From positions 303,415 through 367,414 of the forward strand of contig NZ_JAJNAL010000002.1 in NCBI RefSeq assembly GCF_022271405.1: a stretch of 64,000 nucleotides of DNA, read 5' to 3'. Within the stretch, counting starts at the first letter, position 1. Each line of letters opens with the position of its first letter. The notes beneath the pieces were generated by a model that saw nothing but the letters and a program-made list of their open reading frames with translations, searched no databases and was not told where the DNA came from. Made by a program: the position numbers and the translations under genes. Source of the DNA: Rhodopseudomonas infernalis (GTDB taxonomy: Bacteria > Pseudomonadota > Alphaproteobacteria > Rhizobiales > Xanthobacteraceae). Shown here piece by piece: positions 1 through 9,296 of this stretch.

Positions 1-1818
1 AGTTACTTGAACATCGCGCGCATCATCGAGGCCGCCAAACAGACCGGCGCTGAGGCGGTTCATCCCGGTTACGGCTTCCTGTCCGAGAGCGCCGAATTCG
101 CGCAGGCCTGCGCCGACGCCGGCATCGTCTTCGTCGGCCCGACGCCGGACATGATCACCGCGATGGGCTCGAAGTCGGGCTCCAAGGCGCTGATGGAAAA
201 GGCCGGCGTGCCGCTGGTGCCGGGCTATCATGGCGCCGCGCAGGACGACGCGACGCTGGGCGCCGCCGCCGACAAAATCGGCTTTCCGGTGCTGGTGAAG
301 GCCTCGGCCGGCGGCGGCGGCCGCGGCATGCGCGTGGTGCGCAAGGCAGAGGAATTGTCCGACGCGATCGCCAGCGCCAAGCGCGAAGCCAAGGCGGCGT
401 TCGGCGACGACACGCTGTTGATCGAGAAATACGTCGACAACCCGCGCCACATCGAGGTGCAGATCGTCGGCGACAGCCACGGCAATCTGGTCTCGCTATT
501 CGAGCGCGAATGCACCCTGCAGCGCCGCCACCAGAAGGTGATCGAGGAGGCGCCGTCGCCGACGCTCGACGCCGCCGGGCGCGAGAAAGTCTGCGAAGCG
601 GCGCGGCGCGCGGCCGGCGCGGTGAACTATGTCGGCGCAGGCACCATCGAGTTCGTCTCCGACGGCAAGGACGTGTTCTTCATCGAGATGAACACCCGCC
701 TGCAGGTCGAGCATCCGGTCACCGAGCTGATCTCGGGCGTCGATCTCGTCGAATGGCAGCTCCGCGTCGCGTTCGGCGAAGCGCTGCCGATGACGCAGGG
801 GCAGCTCGTACTCAATGGCCACGCTATCGAAGCGCGAGTCTACGCCGAGATTCCGGCCAAGAATTTCATGCCCTCGGTCGGCAAGATCACGACGTGGCGG
901 GCACCGGACGAGGTCGACGGGCTGCGCATCGATGCCGGCTATCGCGGTGGCGACAGCGTATCGCCGTATTACGACGCGATGCTCGCCAAGGTGATCGCCT
1001 GGGCGCCGACGCGGGCCGCCGCCATCGATCGGCTCGACCGCGGTCTGAACGAAACCGACGTCCGCGGCGTCACGACTAACATTCCGTTCCTGTCGGCGCT
1101 GGTGACGCATCCGGATGTCCGCGCCAACGCGATCGACACCGGCTTTATCGAGCGTCATCTGGCGGCCCTGACGGCGACGGCCGAGTCGCTGAGCGACCTC
1201 GAATTAGCGGCCGCCGTTGCGGCCGTCCTGCGCAGCGAAGACGATGCGGCGAAGTCGGAAGCGTCGTCGCCGTGGCGCGCGTCGGGCTGGATGCCTGTCG
1301 GCCGGCGCAAGCGCAGCTTCCTGCTCCGGCGCGGGCAGGGGCTTGAGCACACCGACTACACGGCACAGCTCACCTACGGCGGTGGCGCGTCGACGCTGAC
1401 GATCGCTGGTCGCGAGATCGCATTTGCGTGGTCGGCGAGTGGTGACGGCATCGATCTGCAGCTCGACGGCGTGCGCTTGCGTAGTGCGGCAGTGGTCGAC
1501 GGGCATGAAGTGTACGTGCGGACGAAGAACGGCCGCTTCGACCTCCATCTCGTCGATCCGTTCGGCGGTGAGAGCGAAGAAGCCGTCGGCGAAGACAAGA
1601 TCGTCGCGCCGCTGCCTGGCACGGTCGTGGCGCTGCTTGCCGAGGTCGGCGCCAAGCTCGACAAGGGCGCCGCCATCCTCACGCTCGAAGTGATGAAGAT
1701 GGAGCAGACTCTGCGCGCTCCGTTCGCCGGCACGCTCAAGGCGCTGAAATGCAAAGTCGGCGACATCGTTGCGGAAGGCGCCGAGCTGGCGGAGCTTGAG
1801 CCTGACGCAGAAGCATAA
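1..1818 (+). CDS. Biotin-containing subunit of an acyl-CoA carboxylase (probably methylcrotonyl-CoA carboxylase alpha), 5'-truncated
   Basis: This subunit carboxylates enzyme-bound biotin with ATP and bicarbonate, and the carboxyl group then passes to an acyl-CoA on the beta subunit. The reading frame is open from base 1 (Ser-Tyr before the TTG at 7), and the sequence begins inside the biotin carboxylase N-domain (HPGYGFLSE), so the true start lies upstream of the window. Visible parts are the ATP-grasp glycine loop (SAGGGGRGMR), the carboxylase core (FIEMNTRLQVEHPVTE), and a C-terminal biotinyl domain with EVMKMEQT, whose biotinylated Lys codon is at 1696-1698. The HMG-CoA lyase 117 bases downstream points to 3-methylcrotonyl-CoA as substrate, in leucine/isovalerate breakdown. 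Propionyl- or geranyl-CoA carboxylase is possible on sequence alone. Confidence 0.9.
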   Translation, partial: SYLNIARIIEAAKQTGAEAVHPGYGFLSESAEFAQACADAGIVFVGPTPDMITAMGSKSGSKALMEKAGVPLVPGYHGAAQDDATLGAAADKIGFPVLVKASAGGGGRGMRVVRKAEELSDAIASAKREAKAAFGDDTLLIEKYVDNPRHIEVQIVGDSHGNLVSLFERECTLQRRHQKVIEEAPSPTLDAAGREKVCEAARRAAGAVNYVGAGTIEFVSDGKDVFFIEMNTRLQVEHPVTELISGVDLVEWQLRVAFGEALPMTQGQLVLNGHAIEARVYAEIPAKNFMPSVGKITTWRAPDEVDGLRIDAGYRGGDSVSPYYDAMLAKVIAWAPTRAAAIDRLDRGLNETDVRGVTTNIPFLSALVTHPDVRANAIDTGFIERHLAALTATAESLSDLELAAAVAAVLRSEDDAAKSEASSPWRASGWMPVGRRKRSFLLRRGQGLEHTDYTAQLTYGGGASTLTIAGREIAFAWSASGDGIDLQLDGVRLRSAAVVDGHEVYVRTKNGRFDLHLVDPFGGESEEAVGEDKIVAPLPGTVVALLAEVGAKLDKGAAILTLEVMKMEQTLRAPFAGTLKALKCKVGDIVAEGAELAELEPDAEA

Positions 1819-1824
1819 ACAACG

Positions 1825-1917
1825 CCGTCATGGCCGGGCTCGTCCCGGCCATCCACGCCTTCTGGCGTTGATCCGGTGAAAGGCGTGGATGCCCGGGACA
1901 AGGCCGGGCATGACGAA
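1825..1917. repeat. Palindromic interspersed repeat, family A
   Basis: Two near-complementary arms of about 37 bases (1826-1862 and 1879-1915) start with CGTCATGGCCGGGC and end with GCCGGGCATGACG, separated by a short loop. It fills the gap between the carboxylase and lyase genes, and its transcript would form a strong hairpin. Elements of this type are abundant between genes in Rhodopseudomonas and Bradyrhizobium (family knowledge). A short rightward read-through peptide here is not convincing. Confidence 0.85.
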
Positions 1918-1935
1918 GTACGACTTGGAGGGCGC

Positions 1936-2841
1936 ATGACCGACACCATCCGCATCGTCGAAGTCGGCCCGCGCGACGGGCTGCAGAACGAGAAGACCCC
2001 GGTCAGCGTTGCGGATCGCATCGCCTTCGTCGAGGCGCTGGTCGCGAGCGGACTCACCACCGTCGAAGTCGGCGCATTCGTGTCGCCGAAGGCGGTGCCG
2101 CAGATGCAGGGCTCCGACGAGGTGCTGCGCGCGTCGCTGAAGCTGCCCGGCGAATTCCACGTGCTGGTGCCGAACGAGAAGGGCTACGAGGCCGCGCGCG
2201 CCGCCGGCGCGCAGGTCGTCGCGGTGTTCGCCTCGGCGTCGGAAGGCTTCTCGCGCGCTAACATCAACTGCACGGTCGCGGAATCGATCGAGCGCTTCAA
2301 GCCGGTGATCGCCCGCGCCAAAGCCGATGGCGTCAAGGTGCGGGGCTACGTGTCCTGCGTGCTCGGCTGCCCGTTCGACGGCGAGGTGCCGGTTAAGGCC
2401 GTTGTCGACATCACCACCACGTTGCGCGACCTCGGCTGCTACGAAGTCTCGCTCGGTGACACCATCGGGGTCGGCACGCCGAAGAAAGTCCGCGAGCTGC
2501 TGCGCGCCTGCGCCGACGCGGTGCCGATGGCGTCGCTGGCGATGCATTTCCACGACACCTACGGCCAGGCCCTCGCCAATCTCTACGCCGGCCTGGAAGA
2601 GGGCGCCCGCGTCATCGACAGCGCCGCCGGCGGCCTCGGCGGCTGCCCCTACGCGCCGGGCGCAACGGGCAACGTCGCGACCGAGGACGTGGTGTACATG
2701 CTGGAAGGCATGGGCGTTTCGACGGGCGTCGACATGAATATACTAATCGCCGCGACTAACAGTATCGCATCGCTACTCGGCCGCCCGCCGGTGAGCCGCG
2801 TCGTCAATGCGCTGAATGCGAAGAAGAAGCGAACCGTTTAA
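1936..2841 (+). CDS. mvaB: Hydroxymethylglutaryl-CoA lyase
   Basis: The enzyme cleaves HMG-CoA to acetoacetate and acetyl-CoA, the last step of leucine degradation. The 301-residue product has the TIM-barrel start (VEVGPRDGLQNE), the metal-binding HFHDTYGQALAN stretch and the signature loop GLGGCPYAPGATGN with its catalytic Cys. I chose the ATG at 1936 because GGAGGG stands just upstream and homologues begin at this point; an in-frame start at 1876 would translate the repeat. It is co-directional with the biotin carboxylase subunit and probably shares its transcript, with the family A hairpin between them. Confidence 0.93.
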   Translation: MTDTIRIVEVGPRDGLQNEKTPVSVADRIAFVEALVASGLTTVEVGAFVSPKAVPQMQGSDEVLRASLKLPGEFHVLVPNEKGYEAARAAGAQVVAVFASASEGFSRANINCTVAESIERFKPVIARAKADGVKVRGYVSCVLGCPFDGEVPVKAVVDITTTLRDLGCYEVSLGDTIGVGTPKKVRELLRACADAVPMASLAMHFHDTYGQALANLYAGLEEGARVIDSAAGGLGGCPYAPGATGNVATEDVVYMLEGMGVSTGVDMNILIAATNSIASLLGRPPVSRVVNALNAKKKRTV

Positions 2842-2845
2842 GCCC

Positions 2846-2934
2846 TAGGATGGGTTAGCGCCGAAGGCGCGTAACCCATCATTGCGACGAGACGTAAATT
2901 GGTGGGTTACGCGCTTCGCGCTAACCCACCCTAC
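2846..2934. repeat. Palindromic interspersed repeat, family B, copy 1
   Basis: Two inverted arms carry GGGTTAGCGC...GCGCGTAACCC (2850-2879) and its complement (2902-2930). Each arm is itself an imperfect palindrome. It lies between the convergent lyase and isochorismatase-family genes and may act as a bidirectional terminator. A second copy is at 4671-4763. Confidence 0.85.
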
Positions 2935-2959
2935 GAATATCGCGCGCCAGCGAGAGTGA

Positions 2960-3610
2960 TTAACCCGCTTTCGGCACCGGCGTGTTCAGCAACTGCTGCT
3001 CCCACAGGAAGGCGATGCCGCTGCCGCCGGAGTGCTGGACGATCACGTCGGTGATCTTGGCAGCCTGTTCGAGCCGGGCCCAGTCGCGTTGCCATTCGGC
3101 GGCGATCGCCAGCCAGGTCATCATGTTGACGCCGGCTTCGAGCATGCGCTGAATCGCCACCTGATGGGCTTCGACCGAGGTGCCGCCGGATGCGTCGGTG
3201 ATCACCGTGACGTCCCAGCCTTCGCCGACCGCCTGGATCGCCGGCATCGCGACGCAGACTTCGGTCCACAGCCCGGCGATCACCAGCTGCTTGCGGCCGG
3301 TCGCCTTGACGGCATCGACCGCCTTCTTGTCTTCCCATGTGTTGATGAACGTTCGGTCGATCACCTCCTGGCCGGGAAACACGTCGGTGATCTGCGGAAA
3401 CAGCAGCCCGCCGCGCTCGGCGATCACCGATGTCAAAATCGTCGGCACGCCAAAAGCCTTGGCGGCCTTTGCCAAACCAGCGGTGTTGTTGATCACCATC
3501 TGCGGTTCGTGGCTGTTCACGTTGGCGAGTTGATACGGTTGGTGGTCGATCAGGACCAGCACCGAGTCTTCGGGACGGAGAAGCGAATCGAGGCCGTTGC
3601 GACGGGTCAT
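2960..3610 (-). CDS. Isochorismatase-family cysteine hydrolase (YcaC-like)
   Basis: A 216-residue alpha/beta hydrolase of the isochorismatase superfamily, which includes YcaC, nicotinamidase and related amide hydrolases. Visible catalytic elements are Asp in LVLIDHQPYQL, a Lys in the DKKAVDAVK segment, and the nucleophile Cys in WTEVCVAMPA. The ATG at 3610 is preferred over an upstream start at 3649 because AAGGA lies just before it. It diverges from a LysR regulator across about 150 bases, so that regulator probably controls it. The substrate cannot be told from the sequence. Confidence 0.85.
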   Translation of the reverse strand: MTRRNGLDSLLRPEDSVLVLIDHQPYQLANVNSHEPQMVINNTAGLAKAAKAFGVPTILTSVIAERGGLLFPQITDVFPGQEVIDRTFINTWEDKKAVDAVKATGRKQLVIAGLWTEVCVAMPAIQAVGEGWDVTVITDASGGTSVEAHQVAIQRMLEAGVNMMTWLAIAAEWQRDWARLEQAAKITDVIVQHSGGSGIAFLWEQQLLNTPVPKAG

Positions 3611-3759
3611 CAAGCATCCTTTGCTGTCGGTAAGAGCAGTCGGTTTCATCGGGAACAGGTCGTGCCTGCGGCCCCGTGTCCGCGGAAATTGTCAGCAGGA
3701 TGTGCGATAGGGTAGCGCTCGTGGGCGCGCAGCTGTGTCGCCGGACGGGGAACGCCGCA

Positions 3760-4653
3760 TTGGACATTGAAGACCTCGCCACATTCGTCGAAGTCGCCGA
3801 TTCCGGCGGCTTGTCGGCCGCCGCACGCCGGCTCGGCGTCGCCAAGTCGGTGGTCAGCCGGCGCTTGCTGCGGCTGGAAGCCGAACTCGGCGTTCAACTG
3901 CTGGCGCGGACCACGCGCGGCGCGGCGCTCACCGAGGCGGGGACGACGCTGCGCGACCACGCCGCGCGGGTCGGTGCCGAGATCGATGCGGCCCGTGAAG
4001 CCATTCTGCCGAGCGGCGAGTTGCGCGGCCGCCTGCGCATTTCGGTGCCGCTGTCGTTCGGCCCGACCCATTTCGCGCCGGCGCTCGCGGAGATGGCGCG
4101 GCGCTATCCGCAGCTTCACATCCACAGCTTCTACACCGATCGCTTCGTCGATCTGATCGCCGAGGGCTACGATTGCGCCATCCGGGTCGGCTATCTGCCG
4201 GACTCCAATTTGATCGCGCGACGCGTCGGCGCGGTGTACGGCAAGCTGGTCGCGAGCCCGGATTACATCAAGGCCCACGGGGCTCCGGAAGCGCTGGACG
4301 AGCTCGCGGCCCATGAGGCTCTGATGCAGGGCACCGAACCCTGGCAGTTCATGGACGGCGAAAAAGTCGTCACGGTTCGGCCGCAGGGGCGCTTCAAGGC
4401 CGACAACGGTGCCGTGCTCGCGGTTGCCGCGGCCGCCGGCCTCGGCGTCGCCTGGCTGCCGGATTGCGTCACCAACGATTATCTCGAGTCCGGCGAGCTC
4501 GTGGCGGTGATGACCAGCCATCCGCCGCCCTCCGCCGGCGCCTATGTGGTCCGCCCACCGGGGCAGCATCCCGAGCGCAAGGTGCGGGCGCTGATCGACT
4601 TGCTGATCGATTACTTCGCCGAGGATCCGCGGCTGGCGGAAGCGGAGAATTGA
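3760..4653 (+). CDS. LysR-family transcriptional regulator
   Basis: An N-terminal winged helix-turn-helix (FVEVADSGGLSAAARRLGVAKSVVSRRL) is followed by a periplasmic-binding-like effector domain, as is usual for LTTRs. The TTG at 3760 puts the family start (DIEDLATFVEVAD) at residue 2 and has GGGGAA upstream; in-frame starts at 3676 or 3721 would add a tail without similarity to the family. It is divergent from the isochorismatase-family gene, the usual arrangement for a LysR regulator and its target. Confidence 0.85.
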   Translation: MDIEDLATFVEVADSGGLSAAARRLGVAKSVVSRRLLRLEAELGVQLLARTTRGAALTEAGTTLRDHAARVGAEIDAAREAILPSGELRGRLRISVPLSFGPTHFAPALAEMARRYPQLHIHSFYTDRFVDLIAEGYDCAIRVGYLPDSNLIARRVGAVYGKLVASPDYIKAHGAPEALDELAAHEALMQGTEPWQFMDGEKVVTVRPQGRFKADNGAVLAVAAAAGLGVAWLPDCVTNDYLESGELVAVMTSHPPPSAGAYVVRPPGQHPERKVRALIDLLIDYFAEDPRLAEAEN

Positions 4654-4670
4654 TCCAGTAGGGAAACCCG

Positions 4671-4763
4671 TAGAGTGGGTTAGAGCCGCAGGCGCGTAAC
4701 CCACCGTCTTCGCGTTTCGACATGAGTTGGTGGGTTACGCGCTTCGCGCTAACCCACCCTACG
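4671..4763. repeat. Palindromic interspersed repeat, family B, copy 2
   Basis: Same GGGTTA...TAACCC inverted pair as 2846-2934, with arms at about 4675-4705 and 4729-4758. It separates the convergent lysR and dctM genes and ends six bases before the dctM stop codon. Its position matches a shared terminator. Confidence 0.85.
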
Positions 4764-4768
4764 TCTCG

Positions 4769-6127
4769 TCACCGCACGCTTTCCGGCCCCATCACGAGGT
4801 CGGGCAGCCAGGTCGAAATCCCCGGGAAGAAGCACAGCAACAGCACCGCCAGCATCATCAGTAGCACGAAGGGCAGGGTGCCCCAGATCACGTCGCTGAG
4901 CGGGATGTCGGGGGCGACGTTGCGGATCACGAAGATGTTGAGGCCGACCGGCGGGTGGATCAGGCCCATCTCCATCACGATGGTCATCACCACGCCGAAC
5001 CAGATGATGTCGAATTCGGCGGCGCGCAGCGGCGGCAGGATGATCGGCGCGGTCATCAGGATGATCGATACCGGCGGCAGGAAGAAGCCGAGCATCACCA
5101 CCAGCAGCAGGATCGCGGCGAGCAGTTCCCAGCGCGGCAGGTTCATCGCCACGATCGCCTCGGCGGCCGACTGCGAGATGTGCAGATAGCTCATCACGTA
5201 AGAATATAGCAGCGACATGCCGATGATCATCATCAGCATGGTCGACTCGCGCACCGTCGACGTCATGATCGGCGCGAGATCGCTCGGTCGCCACACGCCG
5301 TAGATCATCGCGATCAGCAGCAGCGCCAGCAGGCCGCCGAGCCCGGCGGTTTCGGATGGAGTGGCGTAGCCGCCATACAGCGCGATCATCACGCCGGTGA
5401 GCAGGATGATGAACGGCAACACCCGTGGCAGCGCGCCGAAGCGCTGCGCCATGGTGAACTTCTCGTCGGTCAGGATCGCGGACGTCTGGCCGGTTGCTTC
5501 ATATGCCGCCTTTGCGGTGGCGTATTCCTTGCGGAAGCGGAACACCGCGTAGATGCCGAACAGCGTCACCAGCAGCAGGCCGGGGCCGATGCCGGCCAGG
5601 AACAGCCGGCCGAGCGACTTCTCGGCCGCGACCGCGAACAGGATCATGGTGATCGAGGGCGGCAGCAGGATGCCGAGCGTGCCGCCGGCGGCGATGATGC
5701 CGGCCGCGAAGCCGCCGGAATAGCCGCGCTTGCGCATCTCCGGGATGCCGGCCGAACCGATCGCCGAACACGTGGCGGGCGAGGAGCCGGCCATCGCGGC
5801 GAACAGCGCGCAGGCGAACACGTTGGCGACGCCGAGCCCGCCGGGCACGCGATGCAGCCAGGCGTGCAACGCGGAGTACAGATCCTGTCCGGCGCGGGAC
5901 TTGCCGATCGCCGCACCCTTGAGGATGAACAGCGGGATCGACAACAGCGTGATCGACGCCATCTCCTCATAGACGTTCTGCGTCACCGTATCGAGTGACG
6001 CCGACGGCATGTAGATCGCCATGAAAACGAGCGCCACGGCGCCGAGCGCGAATGCGATCGGCATGCCGGAGAACATCGCCACCAGCGTCGCGATGCCGTA
6101 GCTGATACCAATGCCGAGAACTGTCAC
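4769..6127 (-). CDS. dctM: TRAP transporter large permease (DctM family)
   Basis: The 452-residue membrane protein has many hydrophobic segments and the DctM signatures SATCSAIGSAGIPEM-like and GGTLGILLPPSITMI. It forms the ion-coupled translocation channel of a tripartite ATP-independent periplasmic transporter. The start is the GTG at 6127, which overlaps the dctQ stop in GTGA, a sign of coupled translation; the long open frame further upstream is out of register with dctQ. The ligand is set by the DctP protein and is unknown; C4-dicarboxylates, other organic acids and amino acids are all possible. Confidence 0.92.
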   Translation of the reverse strand: MTVLGIGISYGIATLVAMFSGMPIAFALGAVALVFMAIYMPSASLDTVTQNVYEEMASITLLSIPLFILKGAAIGKSRAGQDLYSALHAWLHRVPGGLGVANVFACALFAAMAGSSPATCSAIGSAGIPEMRKRGYSGGFAAGIIAAGGTLGILLPPSITMILFAVAAEKSLGRLFLAGIGPGLLLVTLFGIYAVFRFRKEYATAKAAYEATGQTSAILTDEKFTMAQRFGALPRVLPFIILLTGVMIALYGGYATPSETAGLGGLLALLLIAMIYGVWRPSDLAPIMTSTVRESTMLMMIIGMSLLYSYVMSYLHISQSAAEAIVAMNLPRWELLAAILLLVVMLGFFLPPVSIILMTAPIILPPLRAAEFDIIWFGVVMTIVMEMGLIHPPVGLNIFVIRNVAPDIPLSDVIWGTLPFVLLMMLAVLLLCFFPGISTWLPDLVMGPESVR

Positions 6128-6675
6128 GGGCGATTCCAACGTTGGAGCGCTTGGGCGATCTGCAACGCAATCTGCACACACAGCAGCGTCATGCCGGCGG
6201 CCATCAAACCGTAAGGGATGGCGAGCGGCGGCGACCAGATCGAATTCGAGACCTGACCGTCTACCCAAGCTTCGTGGGTCAGCGTCCAGGATTTCCACGC
6301 GAAGAACGTGCAGAAGGCGAGGCTGGCGACGTCGACCAGCAGCAGCCGGATGCGATTGACCAACGGCGGCAGCAGTCCGGTGAAGGCCTCGATGCCGATA
6401 TGGCCGCGCTGGCTCTGCACGAAGGCGGCGGTGAGGAAGGTGGCGCCGACCAGCAGGAACACCGCGGCTTCGTCCTGCCAGTAAGTGGCGCTTTGGAACA
6501 GGCTGCGCACCGCGACGCTGTAGCTGAGGATCCCGCAAGCGGCGATCAGCGCCAGCGCGGCCGCGAGCAGGATCGCGCGGTTGACCAGCGCCAGCGCATG
6601 GCCGAGCACGCCGCCGCTCTCGCGATGGGCGGCGCTGGTCGGGTCGGCCTGACCCGCGGCAGGACCATGCATCAT
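6124..6675 (-). CDS. dctQ: TRAP transporter small permease (DctQ family)
   Basis: A 183-residue protein with four hydrophobic helices and the DctQ features YWQDEAAVFLLVGATFLTAA and RGHIGIEAF. It pairs with DctM in the inner membrane. The ATG at 6675 overlaps the dctP stop in ATGA; a second ATG follows immediately. Order and overlaps show one leftward transcript, dctP-dctQ-dctM. Confidence 0.9.
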   Translation of the reverse strand: MMHGPAAGQADPTSAAHRESGGVLGHALALVNRAILLAAALALIAACGILSYSVAVRSLFQSATYWQDEAAVFLLVGATFLTAAFVQSQRGHIGIEAFTGLLPPLVNRIRLLLVDVASLAFCTFFAWKSWTLTHEAWVDGQVSNSIWSPPLAIPYGLMAAGMTLLCVQIALQIAQALQRWNRP

Positions 6676-7691
6676 GCGGCGTCGTTGGCGAGCTTGAGCA
6701 GGTTGGCGCAGTTGGCGCTCTTCTTGGCGTAGTCCGGCCACGCGGTCTCGCGGGCGATCGCGCGCCATTTCTCGACGGTGGCGATGTCGAGCTTCTGCAC
6801 CTTGGCACCGGCCTTCTCATAGACCTTGCCGACCTCGATGTCGTCGTCCTGCGCGCCCTTGCGGCCGAACGCTTCAAGCTCTGCGCCGACGCTGAGGATG
6901 ATGTCCTGGTGGTTCTTCGGCAGCTTGTCGAAGATCGCCTTCGACATCATCAGCGGCTCCAGCATGAACCAGTAGGACGCATCGGCGCCGGAGGTGAGAT
7001 GCTTGGATACTTCTTCGAGCCGGAACGAGATCAGGCTGGTGGAGGAGGTGATGCCGGCGTCGCAGGCCCCCGTCTGCATCGCCGCGTAGATTTCGTTCGA
7101 CGGCACCGACAGCACCGCGGCGCCGGCCTGTTGCAGCACCATGTCCATCTCGCGCGAGCCGCCGCGCACCTTGAGGCCCTTGGCGTCTTCGGGCGCCAGC
7201 AGCGGCTTGGTGCGGCTGGCGACGCCGCCGGCCTGCCAGACCCAGGTGATCAGCATGATGCCCTTGTCGGCAAGAAAGTCGGTCAGCGCCTTGCCGATCG
7301 GCTTGGTCTTCCAGGCGAGGCCCTGATCATAGGTCTCGACCAGGCCCGGCATCAGGCCGATATTGGTCTCCGGCACTTCGCCGCCCGCATACGGCATCGG
7401 ATACAGCGACAAATCGAGCGCGCCCTTGCGCATCGCCGAGAACTGCGCGTTGGTTTTGATCAGCGACGAGCCGGGATAAACCTCGCCGACCAGCTCACCG
7501 CCCGAGCGCTTGCTGATCTCGGCCGCGAACATCCGGCACAGCCGGTCGCGGAAGTCGCCTTTGTCGATGGTGCCGCCGGGGAACTGATGCGAGATCTTCA
7601 GCGTCGTGGCGGCGTGCGCGGTGCCTGTGCCCAGTCGCAGGATCGCGGGGGCGGCGAGCGCGGAAGCCAGAACATGGCGACGTGAGATCAT
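6672..7691 (-). CDS. dctP: TRAP transporter periplasmic solute-binding protein (DctP family)
   Basis: A 339-residue periplasmic binding protein, first gene of the TRAP operon. The N-terminus MISRRHVLASALAAPAIL carries two arginines before a hydrophobic stretch and an AHA-AT cleavage site, so Tat or Sec export is possible. Typical DctP features are the Lys-Ile-Ser-His start of the mature protein, the KVRGGSREMD segment that carries the ligand-binding arginine, and the Q-T-G-A-C-D region. GGGAGAG lies upstream of the ATG. Ligand unknown. Confidence 0.92.
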   Translation of the reverse strand: MISRRHVLASALAAPAILRLGTGTAHAATTLKISHQFPGGTIDKGDFRDRLCRMFAAEISKRSGGELVGEVYPGSSLIKTNAQFSAMRKGALDLSLYPMPYAGGEVPETNIGLMPGLVETYDQGLAWKTKPIGKALTDFLADKGIMLITWVWQAGGVASRTKPLLAPEDAKGLKVRGGSREMDMVLQQAGAAVLSVPSNEIYAAMQTGACDAGITSSTSLISFRLEEVSKHLTSGADASYWFMLEPLMMSKAIFDKLPKNHQDIILSVGAELEAFGRKGAQDDDIEVGKVYEKAGAKVQKLDIATVEKWRAIARETAWPDYAKKSANCANLLKLANDAA

Positions 7692-7898
7692 TTTGTCTCT
7701 CCCGGAATTTTGTTCGTTGATTGTGATCGCTACCGCTTACTTCGTGGCGCGGTCAAGCCGCCGCAGCGCGCGCATCCGGGATTCACGCAGTAATTGTTAG
7801 TTGCGGTGCAGCAGAGGGCGACCCGGATGTTGCGCCGCACGTGCGGATTTACTCCGACCTCGCTGGCTCCCGACGGTTACTTAGAACGACATTCGGCG

Positions 7899-8243
7899 CT
7901 AGTCGGCGAGCCATTGCAGCGTCGCGCGAAAACTGATGCTGCGGCTGCCGACCAGCGAGGTAGCGAACACTTCGGAACGATCATTGGCGAAGGTGCCGCT
8001 GAAGCCGGTGGAGACTTCACGGCCGGCGAACACCGGGCGGGTCGAGGTCTCGGCATAAGGCGTGTGCTGCCGCGTCAGCAATTCGCCTTTCCAGGTGCCG
8101 TCGCCTACCCTGTATGCGCCCTCGCTCCAGAAATACGGGTCGCCGCCCAGCAGCCGGCCATCGCGCAGCAGGATGATGCCGTTGGCCCGGCCACGCACGC
8201 CGTCCAACATTCGAATGTGAATGGAATACAGCCCGTTCCGCAT
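7899..8243 (-). CDS. GrlR-like small regulatory-type protein
   Basis: A 114-residue soluble protein beginning MRNGLYSIHIRMLDG with the motif IILLRDGRLLGGDPYFWSEG. This pattern is that of proteins annotated as GrlR-like (type III secretion negative regulators), which form a small beta-barrel. No secretion genes are visible here, so the name reflects fold only. It stands alone between the TRAP operon and the FKBP gene. Confidence 0.65.
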   Translation of the reverse strand: MRNGLYSIHIRMLDGVRGRANGIILLRDGRLLGGDPYFWSEGAYRVGDGTWKGELLTRQHTPYAETSTRPVFAGREVSTGFSGTFANDRSEVFATSLVGSRSISFRATLQWLAD

Positions 8244-8423
8244 GCGCGCGCCCAGTGTCCCGGTCGCAGCTTACAGATGCGATCGGCTCGCGCAATCCGA
8301 GGAGGACAGCAGCAATGGGGCAGGCGGGTTCCGGGGCCGGCCGCCGCGGTTGTGATGCCCGGCCGTTCTGTCTAGAACGGGACCTCGCTCGCGACCGACG
8401 TCGACCTTTCCGAGGATATCCCG

Positions 8424-8888
8424 ATGCCTTTCGCTCCCCGTGCCGGCGCTGCGCTGGCTTTCGCCCTTGTCGCCATGCTGTCCAGCGCCGCGACCCTGAC
8501 AACGAGTACCCGCGCCATGTCCGAACCTGCCAACACCGTCACCACGCCGTCGGGCCTGAAGATCGAAGACGCCAAGGTCGGCACCGGCGCGTCGCCGACG
8601 CGCGGCCAGATCTGCGTGATGCACTACACCGGCTGGCTGTATCAGAACGGCGCCAAGGGCGCGAAGTTCGACTCGTCGGTCGACCGCAACGAGCCGTTCG
8701 AATTCCCGATCGGCATGGGCCGCGTCATCAAGGGCTGGGACGAGGGTGTCGCCAGCATGAAGGTCGGCGGCAAGCGCACGCTGATCATTCCGCCGGAGCT
8801 CGGCTACGGCGCGCGCGGAGCCGGCGGCGTGATCCCGCCGAATGCAACGCTGATCTTCGAGGTCGAACTGCTCGGCGTGAAGGGCTGA
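8424..8888 (+). CDS. FKBP-type peptidyl-prolyl cis-trans isomerase, exported
   Basis: A signal peptide of about 30 residues ([13 protein letters not shown]) precedes a single FKBP domain of normal length. The core is complete: [50 protein letters not shown] and the terminal [10 protein letters not shown]. It should assist folding in the periplasm by isomerising proline bonds. GAGGATAT lies upstream of the ATG. It appears monocistronic. Confidence 0.92.
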   Translation: MPFAPRAGAALAFALVAMLSSAATLTTSTRAMSEPANTVTTPSGLKIEDAKVGTGASPTRGQICVMHYTGWLYQNGAKGAKFDSSVDRNEPFEFPIGMGRVIKGWDEGVASMKVGGKRTLIIPPELGYGARGAGGVIPPNATLIFEVELLGVKG

Positions 8889-8963
8889 GTTCGCAGTCTG
8901 CTTCGGCAGCCGCTCGTCCCTGGCGGGCGGCTGCGCGGAGGCGGCAAGGCGGGGGCGGCGATG

Positions 8964-9296
8964 TTACGGACGCCCGCAATACACCAGGATGTTGCTGGCG
9001 GTCGTCGCGCAGGTCGCGGTAAGAGCACCCTTCTCGACGCGCAGCGTGTCGGCGAAACGACCCTTGGTGCCGCTGACGCAGACCGCCGACAGCAGCGTGT
9101 CGCCGGCTTCGCACGCAACCGGGCAACCGTCCTTGGCGCAGGTCGTGGAGGTGAGAGTCTTGACCGGACTGACGGCGATCTGAGCCACGATGTTGTCGGG
9201 CAGTGCGGTGACGGACCCTTCGTGCTTCGAACTTTTGGCGGCGAAAATGATCACGGCGGCAGCGACCAGCGCCACAGCCAAGGCCGAAATTTTCAT
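8964..9296 (-). CDS. Small exported or membrane-anchored protein of unknown function
   Basis: The 110-residue product starts with a hydrophobic helix (KISALAVALVAAAVIIFAA) and has six cysteines in the rest of the chain (CAKDGCPVAC, AVCVSG, ATCATT, VYCG), which suggests disulfide bonds in the periplasm. The ATG at 9296 has GAGG upstream; an in-frame ATG at 9308 is also possible. I do not recognise the family. Confidence 0.65.
   Translation of the reverse strand: MKISALAVALVAAAVIIFAAKSSKHEGSVTALPDNIVAQIAVSPVKTLTSTTCAKDGCPVACEAGDTLLSAVCVSGTKGRFADTLRVEKGALTATCATTASNILVYCGRP

Noticed and set aside
6128..6877. Upstream extension of the dctM frame
   Set aside because: The extension overlaps dctQ in another register and is Arg/Pro-rich; the GTG at 6127 with the GTGA overlap is the natural start.
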